Under the pieces are notes generated by a model. The model did no database searches. It was not told where the DNA came from and saw nothing but the letters and a program-made list of their open reading frames with translations. From Holacanthus passer (Eukaryota > Chordata > Actinopteri > Pomacanthidae): DNA of 64,000 nt. The stretch lies in NCBI GenBank assembly GCA_025331565.1, contig JAFREQ010000049.1, positions 3,630,501 through 3,694,500 of the forward strand. Reading direction: 5' to 3'. Positions 28,801 through 33,269 of the stretch are shown one piece after another. Each line of letters opens with the position of its first letter. Positions within the stretch are counted from its first letter, which is position 1. A program made the translations under genes and the position numbers.

Positions 28801-29914
28801 ACACACACACACACACACACACATTCACTCACTTTGACAGGTTTACACACACTGTGCTGACTGTCTGTCTGGTGTCTCTTGTTCAGAGTGGCGGTCTGGT
28901 GTTGCCGGTCATCTCATCCTGTCAGACGAGGACTTGACGTCTGTGGTTCAGGGCAACTGGAAACGCCTCAACACACTGCAGCACTACAAGGTCAGAGTTC
29001 ACGCTTCCCCATCAAAGGAAACACAGTATATGTATAACTTGCCAAAAGTAAAACAGGGCTTTGTGGTCTCATAATGCTAACTGTATATTTTGTGTTGCTC
29101 ATCAGGTCCCAGATGGTGCTACAGTAGCGCTGGTCCCTCGTCACACCAAACACATTCACCATGACAACCACGACTATGTGGCAGGAGAGAGTGAGTTCAC
29201 ATGAGAACAGTTTTGTTATTGTTGCAATAAACCAAAATGAGTTTCTCCTAATGCTGCCAGCTAGATATTGTCTTTTCTTATCAAACAACTCTCTTATAAT
29301 TTGTAAAGTATGTCTAGGCAGCAGAAATTACTCAGCATGTCTAGCACTGGGAACAGTTTGTTCATGTTGATGTGTATAACTATGGGTCATTGTTATTGAT
29401 TTTAATCACTCTTCACAAAATGACCCTGAAGTTATGTCTCAGGCTTTGAAAAGTTGTAGTGTTTTAGGATGCTCTTCAGGACAGTTTAAAGTGGACACGA
29501 TGGTCCAGAGTCCTTTCAAGTCATTCAGACATTAAACAGTGAAACTCCAAAGTGACAACAATAGTAGTATTATATATACTTTTATGTACTTATTTTCTAT
29601 ATAATTTTCCAAATTTTATTCATATTCTTTATATTCCAAGTAAATCTCTGTAAATTCCCAGACTTTCTGTATATCTGATGGTGAAGTAGGACATCAGTGC
29701 TCAGTGAATTATACTAAATAAAGCTTTGAAAACACTGACCTGTGCAGAGACTCCAATGCTGGAGGACGCAGATGAAGGTGGAGTGAGGCTGTGGCATCTG
29801 GTGAAAGCCAGCGAGGAGCCTGAGCTGCCCAAACACCGCAGAGGCAGCCTGAGGGAGAGAGAGAGGGCCAAGGCCATCCCGGAGATCTACCTGACCCGCC
29901 TGCTGTCCATGAAG

Positions 29915-29948
<34 letters not shown>

Positions 29949-32900
29949 TTTCACACAGCTGTCAAGTCAGGTTTTGGTTCAGTTTATTTGACATGTTGCA
30001 AAAATAGTCCAGTACTCACAAGTTTGCACAATGTTTTCAGTTTGCAAGTATGATTATTATATAATCCTGATATTTGTAATATAGTACAATTCTGAAAATG
30101 AATTGTAGACCTTTTTTTTTTTTTACAAACATCACTATATAATTATTTATGCAACCAATGCAGAACCTTTTCATGGGCATTTCCATCTCATTTCCATTAC
30201 TATTTAACTCTATGACTTATTTCATAATAATAATATGTTTGGGAATCTAGTAACAACAGTCACTTGTATCCAAGTGCATATACACAGACAAACAGCCCCA
30301 CATGCTGCAGGTGCCCACAGTCACAGATACTCCACCCATTTCCTGTAATACTTGCATTATTTTGTAGTGACAAACACCTCTGCACCTGATCAATTTGACT
30401 CTACCTTCTTCTCCTCCACGTCCTTCAGGGGACATTGCAGAAGTTTGTGGACGACCTGTTCACAGTAATCCTCAGCACCAGTCGTCCCGTCCCGCTGGCT
30501 GTGAAATACTTCTTTGACCTGCTGGATGACCAGGCGGGACAACACGGCATCTCCGACCCAGAGACGATACACATCTGGAAGACCAACAGGTACATTAGAG
30601 ACTGCAGCTGTGTGGTCACATGAAGAGATGAGGATGACATTGACCAGAAGTATAAGGAGGTTTAAGATTTTTAGATTAGATTCAGCTTTATTGTGTTTGG
30701 GTAGAGTACAGGTACAGAGCACATGAAACTGGCGAGGTGCAGGTATAAGTTTTGTCCAACCAAACACTACCTTTTCACAATTACTGTTTAAAAAAAGCTG
30801 GATCTTCATACAGCAAGTCATTTGTTAATATATAATTCTCATGTCTCTGGTTTCTTCAGTCTGCCTCTGCGTTTCTGGATCAACATTGTGAAGAACCCTC
30901 AGTTCATCTTTGATGTCCAGGCGTCAGACCACGTGGACGCAGTGCTCTCCGTCATCGCCCAGACCTTCATGGACTCCTGCACCATCGCTGAGCATAAGCT
31001 GGGGCGGGTGAGGCCGCATGTAGAAGCTAATTAAAAAACACTTTTCCATTTTATACTATATTTGTGTTTTATTTTGAATAGTTTATTGTGGTTCCCATTT
31101 GACTGTTTATCTATAGTCATAATTGAGACTGAACAAAAGGCTTTTCAGATACACAAATGACAGAAGACCAGAACACAAAAGTTGAGGGTGTGAATGATAT
31201 TTCAGTTGCTGGTAAATCAGGTGGTCGCTTTACAGCAGTCACGAATGGAGCTGACATTCACACAAGTGCTAAAGCAAAGTTCTGTCCTTCCTTATGTCTT
31301 TAGTTCTCATTCCTTCTCTTCTTTTTTCGGCAGGACTCTCCCATTAACAAGCTGCTCTATGCCAGAGACATCCCACGCTACAAGCAGATGGTAGAAAGGT
31401 AGGCTCAGATTTCATTAGAGCTCGTTAAAACTTATTCTAAAACAGCTCCTTTTACAATATGATTCACACCAAATGTAATGCCTGTATTTTGGAATAAAAT
31501 GATCTTTCAATAATATAATTGATAAAATGTAATGATTGTATCAAAAATGCTGCTTGGTTAGAGGTTAATTTTCTTTCAGCTATTAAAGCCCTCATTTTTA
31601 AGTATGATGTGTTTCTTTTAGTATGAAATCTGCTCTCATCAGCTTATTAGAGCAGTTTTTAATCTTAGTCGTGCATGTGAAGTTGATCATAATTGCCATT
31701 ATTACAGGTACTATGCTGACATCAGGCAGACTATCTCGGCCAGTGACCAGGAGATGAACTCTGCTCTGGCTGAACTGTCCAGGGTTAGTGCCGCCACACT
31801 TCAGAGCCCACAGTATCGACAAATACACAATACATACGCAGGCTGACTAACCTGATGGTTTGTGTTTCAGAACTACTCTGGAGAGCTGAACTACCTGGTC
31901 GCATTGCACGAGTTGTACAAGTACATCAACAAATACTACGACCAGGTGTGTTAACCACAAATTTGTGTTTACACTCAATTCTGGAGGTCAATTTGAAATA
32001 TCAAAAGTCACGACTTCTGCACCTGAATATGTAGATAAGGAGCCACATGTAAAACTATTAGCTTTTTTATTTGAGAGACTCTGTTTAATGACCAAGGAGG
32101 GATAAGTAGGTTCTTCTTCAGTCATAGCTTTTTGCTCTGAATTTGGGGACCCGCTGATGGTAGTATCACAAACTGTGACACTGTGGCAGACCTTTAAAAA
32201 ATGTAATTGCAAAGGTTGTTGGTAGCCTTTTACAATGAGTATTTGACTGCTTTCTTGTTTATTTGAATTATTAGGGCTTTAGGCTGTCAATACTTGATAA
32301 TATACAGTAGAGTGAATTTCCCCAGTGTGGGATCAGTAAGGTTTATCTTATTTTAGAGTCACAGTAGGCGATGTCTGAGGCTATAAACTTCACAGAAAAT
32401 ACAGTACAAGAACAGCATCTTCATCAAATAATTTAGAATGTTAATTTGGAATCACCATTTATATTTAACATGTTTTTAGAAGCTTGTAAAGTGACCTGAA
32501 CTAATAACAAAGTTCATTAATTCATTCATTTCAAAGATGATACATTATGTCTAAAATGACAGCAATATCATACACCAGCATGTTTTACAAGTGTACAGGT
32601 GGAGTGGTGGTGGAGGGAGAAGTTCTTCCTTCCATGATGTCTGGAATGTAGATGCATACATTGCTTTTTGAGCCCTTCATCTGTCCTGTCTCTCACTGCC
32701 ATCTGTCAGAACATTTGAGGTTTGGACAGACGTGGTGTAACTAGTTGAAGAAGTATATGCTTTTAATTGAAAATATGACTAAGTTTGCTCTGTAACAGGA
32801 AATTAAGATTTGGAATGAGGGAGGAAATGACTCCCTCATCGCACTGAATCTCATATGACTGAGATTCAGGCTGTATACTCAGTTTTATTCTCAGACACCT

Positions 32901-33269
32901 TTGCAACATACAACACCCTCTCCTCTGTCCACCCTCTGTTTGGAAAGGAAAATCAAACAAAGAAAACCCATACAGGGGAAATACTGCTACTACTTTTTCT
33001 GTCCATTTGAAAAGATTGGTATTTCAGGAGTTTATGTGGTTTTTTTAATCTGTCAGTACATTTCTGTGTACAGGAACAATCAGTCCTATTTTGTTGTTGT
33101 CATCTCTGCTGTCCTCCTCCTTACCTCTCACTCCATCCATCCCTGTCTGTCTTCTTCTCATCAGATCATCACTGCGCTGGAGGAGGACACCACGGCCCAG
33201 AAAATGCAGCTCGGCTACAGGCTGCAGCAGATTGCAGCCGCCGTGGAGAATAAAGTCACTGACTTGTGA
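623..33269 (+). CDS. plxnb1: Plexin-B1, 5'-incomplete gene (35 exons, gene-wide entry)
   Basis: Single-pass receptor for class 4 semaphorins (Sema4D). Ligand binding regulates R-Ras/Rap through a cytoplasmic GAP domain and RhoA through PDZ-RhoGEF/LARG. The 35 exons listed separately have consistent GT/AG junctions and phases and join to 1,874 codons plus a stop. Order of domains in the partial protein: end of Sema (1-104), PSI1 (about 105-150), PSI2 (271-307), mucin-like region (308-621), PSI3 (739-794), IPT repeats (about 795-1204), membrane span (1233-1253), split GAP with an inserted Rho-binding domain (1254-1874), and C-terminal VTDL. The choice of B1 over B2/B3 rests on near-identity to remembered mammalian PLXNB1, e.g. 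DAYPCGSDHTPSPMAS, the Pro/Thr-rich insert between PSI2 and PSI3, and the tail AVENKVTDL. Mammalian PLXNB1 is about 2,135 aa, so signal peptide and most of the Sema domain lie left of the window. No frameshift or internal stop was seen. Which teleost paralogue (a or b) it is cannot be decided. Confidence 0.96.
3265..3530 (-). mobile_element. Decayed Tc1-like DNA transposon relic
   Basis: On the + strand the phrases GTGTGTGGACA, ACAGGAGCATTAGTGAGGTC, TGAAACAGGAAATGGCCTTC and CTGTAGCATTAA appear in the order and spacing of the reverse strand of a Tc1-like element widespread in fish genomes. Most of the element is deleted and no open transposase frame remains. Boundaries are approximate. Confidence 0.65.
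4189..4500. repeat. Dispersed fish repeat (probable non-autonomous DNA transposon)
   Basis: Begins CAACCCCAATTCCAAAAATG and continues through AAGATATTTAATGTTGATAA, GAATTTGATGCCTGCAACAC and CAACACTCAGTGAGCATTTG. I recognise this as a high-copy teleost repeat, but I am not sure of its family. It includes a poly-T run near 4320-4331. Limits are approximate. Confidence 0.55.
6850..6978 (+). CDS. plxnb1: plxnb1 exon: end of Sema domain
   Basis: 43 codons, phase 0 to 0, donor GTATAT. Encodes VFLGPNGEVEEYSVVSIQQ and EHLFIMTHNM, matching the last Sema strands of Plexin-B1 just before PSI1. Confidence 0.93.
7290..7390 (+). CDS. plxnb1: plxnb1 exon: PSI domain 1
   Basis: 101 bp, ends in phase 2 at a GTGAGA donor. 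Encodes the PSI signature CQQHADCHSCLLAHDPYCGW followed by CVLEGR, with the usual cysteine spacing and the conserved PYCGWC core. Confidence 0.95.
7391..9301 (+). other. plxnb1 intron, 1.9 kb
   Basis: Intron with a pyrimidine-rich stretch at about 8760-8960 including two long T runs. I see no gene or clear mobile element; the ORFs here show no similarity I recognise. Confidence 0.7.
9302..9434 (+). CDS. plxnb1: plxnb1 exon: end of PSI1 and linker
   Basis: 133 bp, completes the split Arg codon of the previous exon and ends in phase 0 at GTAAGT. Encodes CVSQSACARGNQPGQWLWSF and PSNVSREESRM. The WLWSF core and NVSREE are typical of the region after PSI1 in B-type plexins. Confidence 0.94.
9435..12272 (+). 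other. plxnb1 intron, 2.8 kb
   Basis: Intron. The last 300 bases contain a dispersed repeat (11985-12200). The rest holds no recognisable gene or element. Confidence 0.7.
11985..12200. repeat. Dispersed teleost repeat
   Basis: Contains ATCCAAAGCACTTTACAAG, CACACACTGATGGCAGCAAG, AGGAGCAATTTGGGCTTCAG and GTTGCCCAAGGACTCTTTGA in the order of a high-copy repeat I recognise from many fish genomes. Several positions have drifted. Family not assigned, edges approximate. Confidence 0.6.
12273..12429 (+). CDS. plxnb1: plxnb1 exon: between PSI1 and PSI2
   Basis: 157 bp, phase 0 to 1, donor GTGAGT. Encodes VSLSVPGLPVLEKDESYSC and GVTCHSPD, an Ig-like/IPT-type strand pair matching the Plexin-B1 segment between the first two PSI domains. 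Confidence 0.94.
12430..13872 (+). other. plxnb1 intron, 1.4 kb
   Basis: Intron with GT/CT-rich patches near 12890-12930. A long (TC)n tract (13808-13854) lies just upstream of the acceptor. No gene seen. Confidence 0.75.
13808..13854 (+). repeat. (TC)n microsatellite, 47 bp
   Basis: Uninterrupted TC dinucleotides ending 18 bases before the exon at 13873. The tract overlaps the polypyrimidine tract and so may form part of the acceptor signal. Confidence 0.98.
13873..13981 (+). CDS. plxnb1: plxnb1 exon: strand before PSI2
   Basis: 109 bp, phase 1 to 2, acceptor CCCCTCAG and donor GTGAGT. Encodes DFVTVTLSLRFGDVTVTSRD then FTFYDCTAV, matching the DYVSVSVELRFG region of mammalian Plexin-B1. Confidence 0.93.
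13982..15810 (+). other. plxnb1 intron, 1.8 kb
   Basis: Intron, pyrimidine-rich at 14020-14240 and 15590-15720. It has a short palindromic TATATAC-type patch near 14277-14298. No gene or mobile element recognised. Confidence 0.7.
15811..15919 (+). CDS. plxnb1: plxnb1 exon: PSI domain 2
   Basis: 109 bp, phase 2 to 0, donor GTAAGT. Encodes CRGCVLSRWGCNWCVHQHLC followed by THKPTCEEG, a PSI domain with the RWGCNWC core almost identical to mammalian Plexin-B1. Confidence 0.95.
15920..17775 (+). other. plxnb1 intron, 1.9 kb
   Basis: Intron containing three scattered copies of a CACAGG..CC.TTAA motif (16142-16177 inverted, 16860-16895, 17195-17240), probably pieces of a dispersed repeat. It ends in a C-rich polypyrimidine tract with AG at 17774-17775. 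Confidence 0.65.
17776..18717 (+). CDS. plxnb1: plxnb1 exon: Ser/Thr/Pro mucin-like region
   Basis: 314 codons, phase 0 to 0, donor GTGAGT. This is the largest visible exon. It starts FKLPTSAPPTSKPLKV and carries a polythreonine tract at partial residues 336-357 (15 Thr, Ile, 6 Thr) written in ACC/ACA repeats. TTPP/TSPP-rich sequence follows, then an acidic half ending LDYQYDPADAFLP. Mammalian Plexin-B1 has a Pro/Ser/Thr-rich insert here, somewhat shorter and ending LDYQYD, so position and borders agree. The composition predicts a heavily O-glycosylated spacer in the ectodomain (inference). The frame stays open past the donor into a leucine-coding CTC repeat, which is taken as intron. Confidence 0.9.
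17860..17925 (+). repeat. Coding ACC/ACA repeat (polythreonine)
   Basis: Seven ACC codons, seven ACA codons and one ACT, then ATC, ACT, four ACA and ACT. It lies in frame inside the mucin-like exon of plxnb1. As a trinucleotide array it is likely to vary in length between individuals. Confidence 0.97.
18718..20101 (+). other. plxnb1 intron, 1.4 kb
   Basis: Intron starting GTGAGT with a CTC/CTT repeat at 18731-18780. The remainder is AT-rich without recognisable elements. GT-rich sequence at 20000-20090 runs up to the next acceptor. Confidence 0.75.
18731..18780 (+). repeat. (CTC)n/(CTT)n microsatellite
   Basis: Trinucleotide pyrimidine repeat starting 13 bases inside the intron. Read through from the previous exon it would encode a run of about 15 leucines, which is why that open frame looks superficially like a membrane segment. 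Confidence 0.95.
20102..20236 (+). CDS. plxnb1: plxnb1 exon: after the mucin region
   Basis: 45 codons, phase 0 to 0, donor GTACAA. Encodes SSACPCVEKVQGSSLLPVRV and ITLLAHNLHLYQ, matching SSCPCVESVQGSTLMPV of mammalian Plexin-B1. The upstream half of the acceptor region is GT-repeat rich. Confidence 0.92.
20348..20470 (+). CDS. plxnb1: plxnb1 exon: linker to PSI3
   Basis: 41 codons, phase 0 to 0. Encodes ELDYECVLVIEGQTVVVDAY and FDITCQLHQ, corresponding to the NECVMELEGLEVVVEA segment of mammalian Plexin-B1. Confidence 0.92.
20702..20795 (+). CDS. plxnb1: plxnb1 exon: linker to PSI3
   Basis: 94 bp, phase 0 to 1, donor GTGAGG. Encodes YSYSAPVEEYNAMVYVKRRD and FHVDSSPDLY, the beta strands just before PSI3. 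Confidence 0.91.
20996..21162 (+). CDS. plxnb1: plxnb1 exon: PSI domain 3
   Basis: 167 bp, phase 1 to 0, donor GTGAGT. Encodes VTLYNCSVGRSDCSRCHTAD then KYGCVWCGG and CPAPVIHS, a full PSI domain with the YGCVWC core. Confidence 0.95.
21410..21561 (+). CDS. plxnb1: plxnb1 exon: IPT repeat 1, first part
   Basis: 152 bp, phase 0 to 2, acceptor CCCTCAG and donor GTACAG. Encodes IEPLSGLLEGSTTVTISGSN and VAGVPCTVIPSLYEVSS, the P-x-G-x3-GGT start of an IPT/TIG fold. Confidence 0.94.
21813..21918 (+). CDS. plxnb1: plxnb1 exon: IPT repeat 1, end
   Basis: 106 bp, phase 2 to 0. Encodes IVCRTKASGGEKVGFVSVEV and SSQTFSYQ, the final strands of IPT1 including the IVC cysteine and the F-x-Y end. Confidence 0.94.
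22196..22332 (+). CDS. plxnb1: plxnb1 exon: IPT repeat 2, first part
   Basis: 137 bp, phase 0 to 2, donor GTAGGT. Encodes DPFVMGVSPERGPKAGGTSL and TITGRNLLTGR, a typical IPT entry with RGP-x-AGGT. Confidence 0.95.
22341..22361 (+). repeat. (CA)n microsatellite
   Basis: 21 bp of CA starting 8 bases after the donor of the preceding exon (end 22332). Confidence 0.97.
22524..22700 (+). CDS. plxnb1: plxnb1 exon: IPT repeat 2 end, IPT 3 start
   Basis: 177 bp, phase 2 to 2, acceptor CTCCTCAG and donor GTGAGT. Encodes VSEVQMSSVQCVTGSSNK, HYTHNPNITHATPTKSFL. NPNITHATPTKSF matches NPNITSAGPTKSF of mammalian Plexin-B1. Confidence 0.94.
22819..23053 (+). CDS. plxnb1: plxnb1 exon: IPT 3 with polybasic cleavage region
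   Basis: 235 bp, phase 2 to 0. Encodes DGGRLIYVSGHNLDVVQEPR, then an unusually long basic stretch at partial residues 1018-1029 (KQRRKRRRRKRR, codons 22916-22951), then CPGDPLCSVKQ. Mammalian Plexin-B1 has a short RRRR here, and B-type plexins are known to be cut in the ectodomain by furin-type convertases. Several R-x-x-R or R-x-K/R-R sites are present, so cleavage around here is expected (inference). The donor is embedded in a GT repeat. Confidence 0.93.
23054..23074 (+). repeat. (GT)n microsatellite overlapping a splice donor
   Basis: The intron begins directly with 21 bp of GT repeat, so the donor itself is part of the microsatellite. The exact cut could shift by two bases, but only the cut after CAG at 23053 keeps frame with the next exon. 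Confidence 0.95.
23163..23405 (+). CDS. plxnb1: plxnb1 exon: IPT 3 end
   Basis: 81 codons, phase 0 to 0. Encodes CEVNSSSLILCRSPM, VEFLLDNLRFDFSSLNPQTF and YRYNPGSFIQLE, nearly colinear with FILDNLVFDFATLNPTPF of mammalian Plexin-B1. The frame runs open into the intron but diverges from the family there. Confidence 0.94.
23406..24099 (+). other. plxnb1 intron, 0.7 kb
   Basis: Intron, AT-rich, with T runs near 24000. No element recognised. The 23-kb open frame continuing into it has no plexin similarity after position 23405. Confidence 0.75.
24100..24279 (+). CDS. plxnb1: plxnb1 exon: juxtamembrane IPT-like region
   Basis: 60 codons, phase 0 to 0, donor GTGAGT. Encodes GENLDLAITKDEVVVLVGEG, VKTLTRNHLYCEPP and SDNLPEFT, matching GENLDLAMSKEEVVAMIG and VKTLTRHHLYCEPP of mammalian Plexin-B1. 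Confidence 0.95.
24391..24539 (+). CDS. plxnb1: plxnb1 exon: transmembrane segment
   Basis: 149 bp, phase 0 to 2. Encodes VQMGNLNFSLGKVQYDN and the membrane span IGVGVGASIVALIVLIIVLI (codons 24475-24537, partial residues 1233-1253). It ends at IYR, with the basic stop-transfer RRKSK in the next exon. Confidence 0.95.
24540..26037 (+). other. plxnb1 intron, 1.5 kb
   Basis: Intron separating the membrane span from the cytoplasmic exons. AT-rich; I see no gene, RNA or recognisable element. Confidence 0.7.
26038..26138 (+). CDS. plxnb1: plxnb1 exon: juxtamembrane cytoplasmic helix
   Basis: 101 bp, phase 2 to 1, donor GTAAAA. Encodes [20 protein letters not shown] then LETSVRDRCKKEFT, the coiled-coil-like juxtamembrane helix of plexins, nearly identical to mammalian. 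Confidence 0.96.
26536..26753 (+). CDS. plxnb1: plxnb1 exon: GAP domain N-terminal part
   Basis: 218 bp, phase 1 to 0. Encodes DLMTEMMDMSSDLVGSGIPF, YAERIFFPGHRESPLRRD and LSNLLNSKLFLTK. This is the first part of the C1 half of the Ras/Rap GAP fold. Confidence 0.96.
26843..27021 (+). CDS. plxnb1: plxnb1 exon: GAP domain C1
   Basis: 179 bp, phase 0 to 2, donor GTAAGA. Encodes FIHTLESQRTFSPRDRAYVA, GKLEYFTDILKTLLNDLVEQ and AKNPKLMLR. The last two residues (partial 1419-1420) are the Arg pair that in plexins serves the GAP site. Confidence 0.96.
27095..27161 (+). CDS. plxnb1: plxnb1 exon: GAP catalytic segment
   Basis: 67 bp, phase 2 to 0, donor GTCAGT. Encodes RTETVVEKLLTNWMSICLY then AFLR. 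The RRTETVVEKLLTNW block is the hallmark C1 motif of plexin GAP domains and is intact. Confidence 0.96.
27659..27805 (+). CDS. plxnb1: plxnb1 exon: GAP C1 end
   Basis: 49 codons, phase 0 to 0. Encodes DSAGESLYMLFRAIKHQVDK and KAKYTLNDNRLLREDVEY, almost identical to mammalian Plexin-B1. The acceptor follows a GT-rich stretch. Confidence 0.96.
27946..28111 (+). CDS. plxnb1: plxnb1 exon: Rho-binding domain, first part
   Basis: 166 bp, phase 0 to 1, donor GTGAGA. Encodes TLNVLVQGGGVNETQPLPSK and VLDCDTITQVKEKLLDQVYK, the ubiquitin-like RBD inserted in the GAP fold that binds Rac1/Rnd1. The loop after TLNVLVQ differs most from mammalian. Confidence 0.95.
28379..28660. repeat. Dispersed repeat, LINE-tail type
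   Basis: Starts ATAATCAGAATCAGTTTATT and contains CATACAAGGAATTTGACTTG followed by an A-rich stretch and AATGTGCAATATAGTAG. I recognise this as a common fish interspersed repeat. The family is uncertain and the right edge approximate. Confidence 0.55.
28798..28822 (+). repeat. (CA)n microsatellite
   Basis: Uninterrupted CA repeat of 25 bp, 64 bases before the next plxnb1 exon. Confidence 0.97.
28887..28990 (+). CDS. plxnb1: plxnb1 exon: Rho-binding domain, middle
   Basis: 104 bp, phase 1 to 0. Encodes EWRSGVAGHLILSDEDLTSV and WKRLNTLQHYK, essentially identical to mammalian. Confidence 0.96.
29106..29190 (+). CDS. plxnb1: plxnb1 exon: Rho-binding domain, end
   Basis: 85 bp, phase 0 to 1, donor GTGAGT. 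Encodes VPDGATVALVPRHTKHIHHD then NHDYVAGE, the RBD end of plexin-B. The His-rich stretch replaces CLTKHVLRENQ of mammals. Confidence 0.94.
29191..29747 (+). other. plxnb1 intron, 0.6 kb
   Basis: AT-rich intron; nothing recognisable. Confidence 0.7.
29748..29914 (+). CDS. plxnb1: plxnb1 exon: RBD to GAP C2 linker
   Basis: 167 bp, phase 1 to 0, donor GTACAC at the head of a CA repeat. Encodes TPMLEDADEGGVRLWHLVKA, RRGSLRERERAKAIPEIYLT and RLLSMK, very close to mammalian. Confidence 0.95.
29915..30428 (+). other. plxnb1 intron, 0.5 kb
   Basis: Intron with the CA repeat at its 5' end and a T run near 30112-30124. Nothing else recognised. Confidence 0.75.
29917..29945 (+). repeat. (AC)n microsatellite at a splice donor
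   Basis: 29 bp repeat starting at the third base of the intron, so it forms part of the donor context. Confidence 0.97.
30429..30589 (+). CDS. plxnb1: plxnb1 exon: GAP domain C2, first part
   Basis: 161 bp, phase 0 to 2, donor GTACAT. Encodes GTLQKFVDDLFTVILSTSRP, LAVKYFFDLLDDQA and ETIHIWKTN. Confidence 0.96.
30664..30735. repeat. Short LINE-tail-like repeat fragment
   Basis: TTAGATTAGATTCAGCTTTA followed by TTGTGTTTGGGTAGAGTACA resembles the 3' end of a dispersed fish retroelement. Weak, short match. Confidence 0.4.
30860..31007 (+). CDS. plxnb1: plxnb1 exon: GAP domain C2, arginine motif
   Basis: 148 bp, phase 2 to 0, donor GTGAGG. Encodes SLPLRFWINIVKNPQFIFDV and IAQTFMDSCTIAEHKLGR. 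The Arg of LPLRFW (partial 1723) is the second conserved GAP arginine and is present. Confidence 0.96.
31334..31398 (+). CDS. plxnb1: plxnb1 exon: GAP domain C2
   Basis: 65 bp, phase 0 to 2, donor GTAGGC. Encodes DSPINKLLYARDIPRYKQMV then ER, invariant in plexins. Confidence 0.96.
31708..31783 (+). CDS. plxnb1: plxnb1 exon: GAP domain C2
   Basis: 76 bp, phase 2 to 0, donor GTTAGT. Encodes YYADIRQTISASDQEMNSAL then AELSR. Confidence 0.95.
31871..31945 (+). CDS. plxnb1: plxnb1 exon: GAP domain C2 helix
   Basis: 25 codons, phase 0 to 0. Encodes NYSGELNYLVALHELYKYIN then KYYDQ. Confidence 0.95.
31946..33164 (+). other. plxnb1 last intron, 1.2 kb
   Basis: Intron containing a short LINE tail (32313-32356). 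The end is pyrimidine-rich (33100-33164) with acceptor TCATCAG. Confidence 0.75.
32313..32356 (+). repeat. LINE 3'-tail fragment
   Basis: GAATTTCCCCAGTGTGGGAT followed by CAGTAAGGTTTATCTTATTT, the conserved 3' tail of a fish non-LTR retroelement; four more copies occur in the setd5 intron. See the separate finding. Confidence 0.6.
33165..33269 (+). CDS. plxnb1: plxnb1 last coding exon with PDZ-binding tail
   Basis: 34 codons plus TGA (33267-33269). Encodes IITALEEDTTAQKMQLGYRL, QQIAAAVENKVTDL. The VTDL terminus is the class I PDZ ligand through which B-type plexins hold PDZ-RhoGEF and LARG. Identical to mammalian Plexin-B1 at nearly all positions. Confidence 0.97.
   Translation: MITALEEDTTAQKMQLGYRLQQIAAAVENKVTDL

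Larger units (their letters stand above)
28112..28886 (+). other. plxnb1 intron, 0.8 kb
   Basis: Intron. About 28379-28660 is a dispersed repeat and 28798-28822 a CA microsatellite. Confidence 0.75.

Noticed and set aside
623..33269. Identification as plxnb2 or plxnb3.
   Set aside because: A long Thr/Pro-rich insert between PSI2 and PSI3 and the close agreement of Sema, IPT and tail sequence point to B1.
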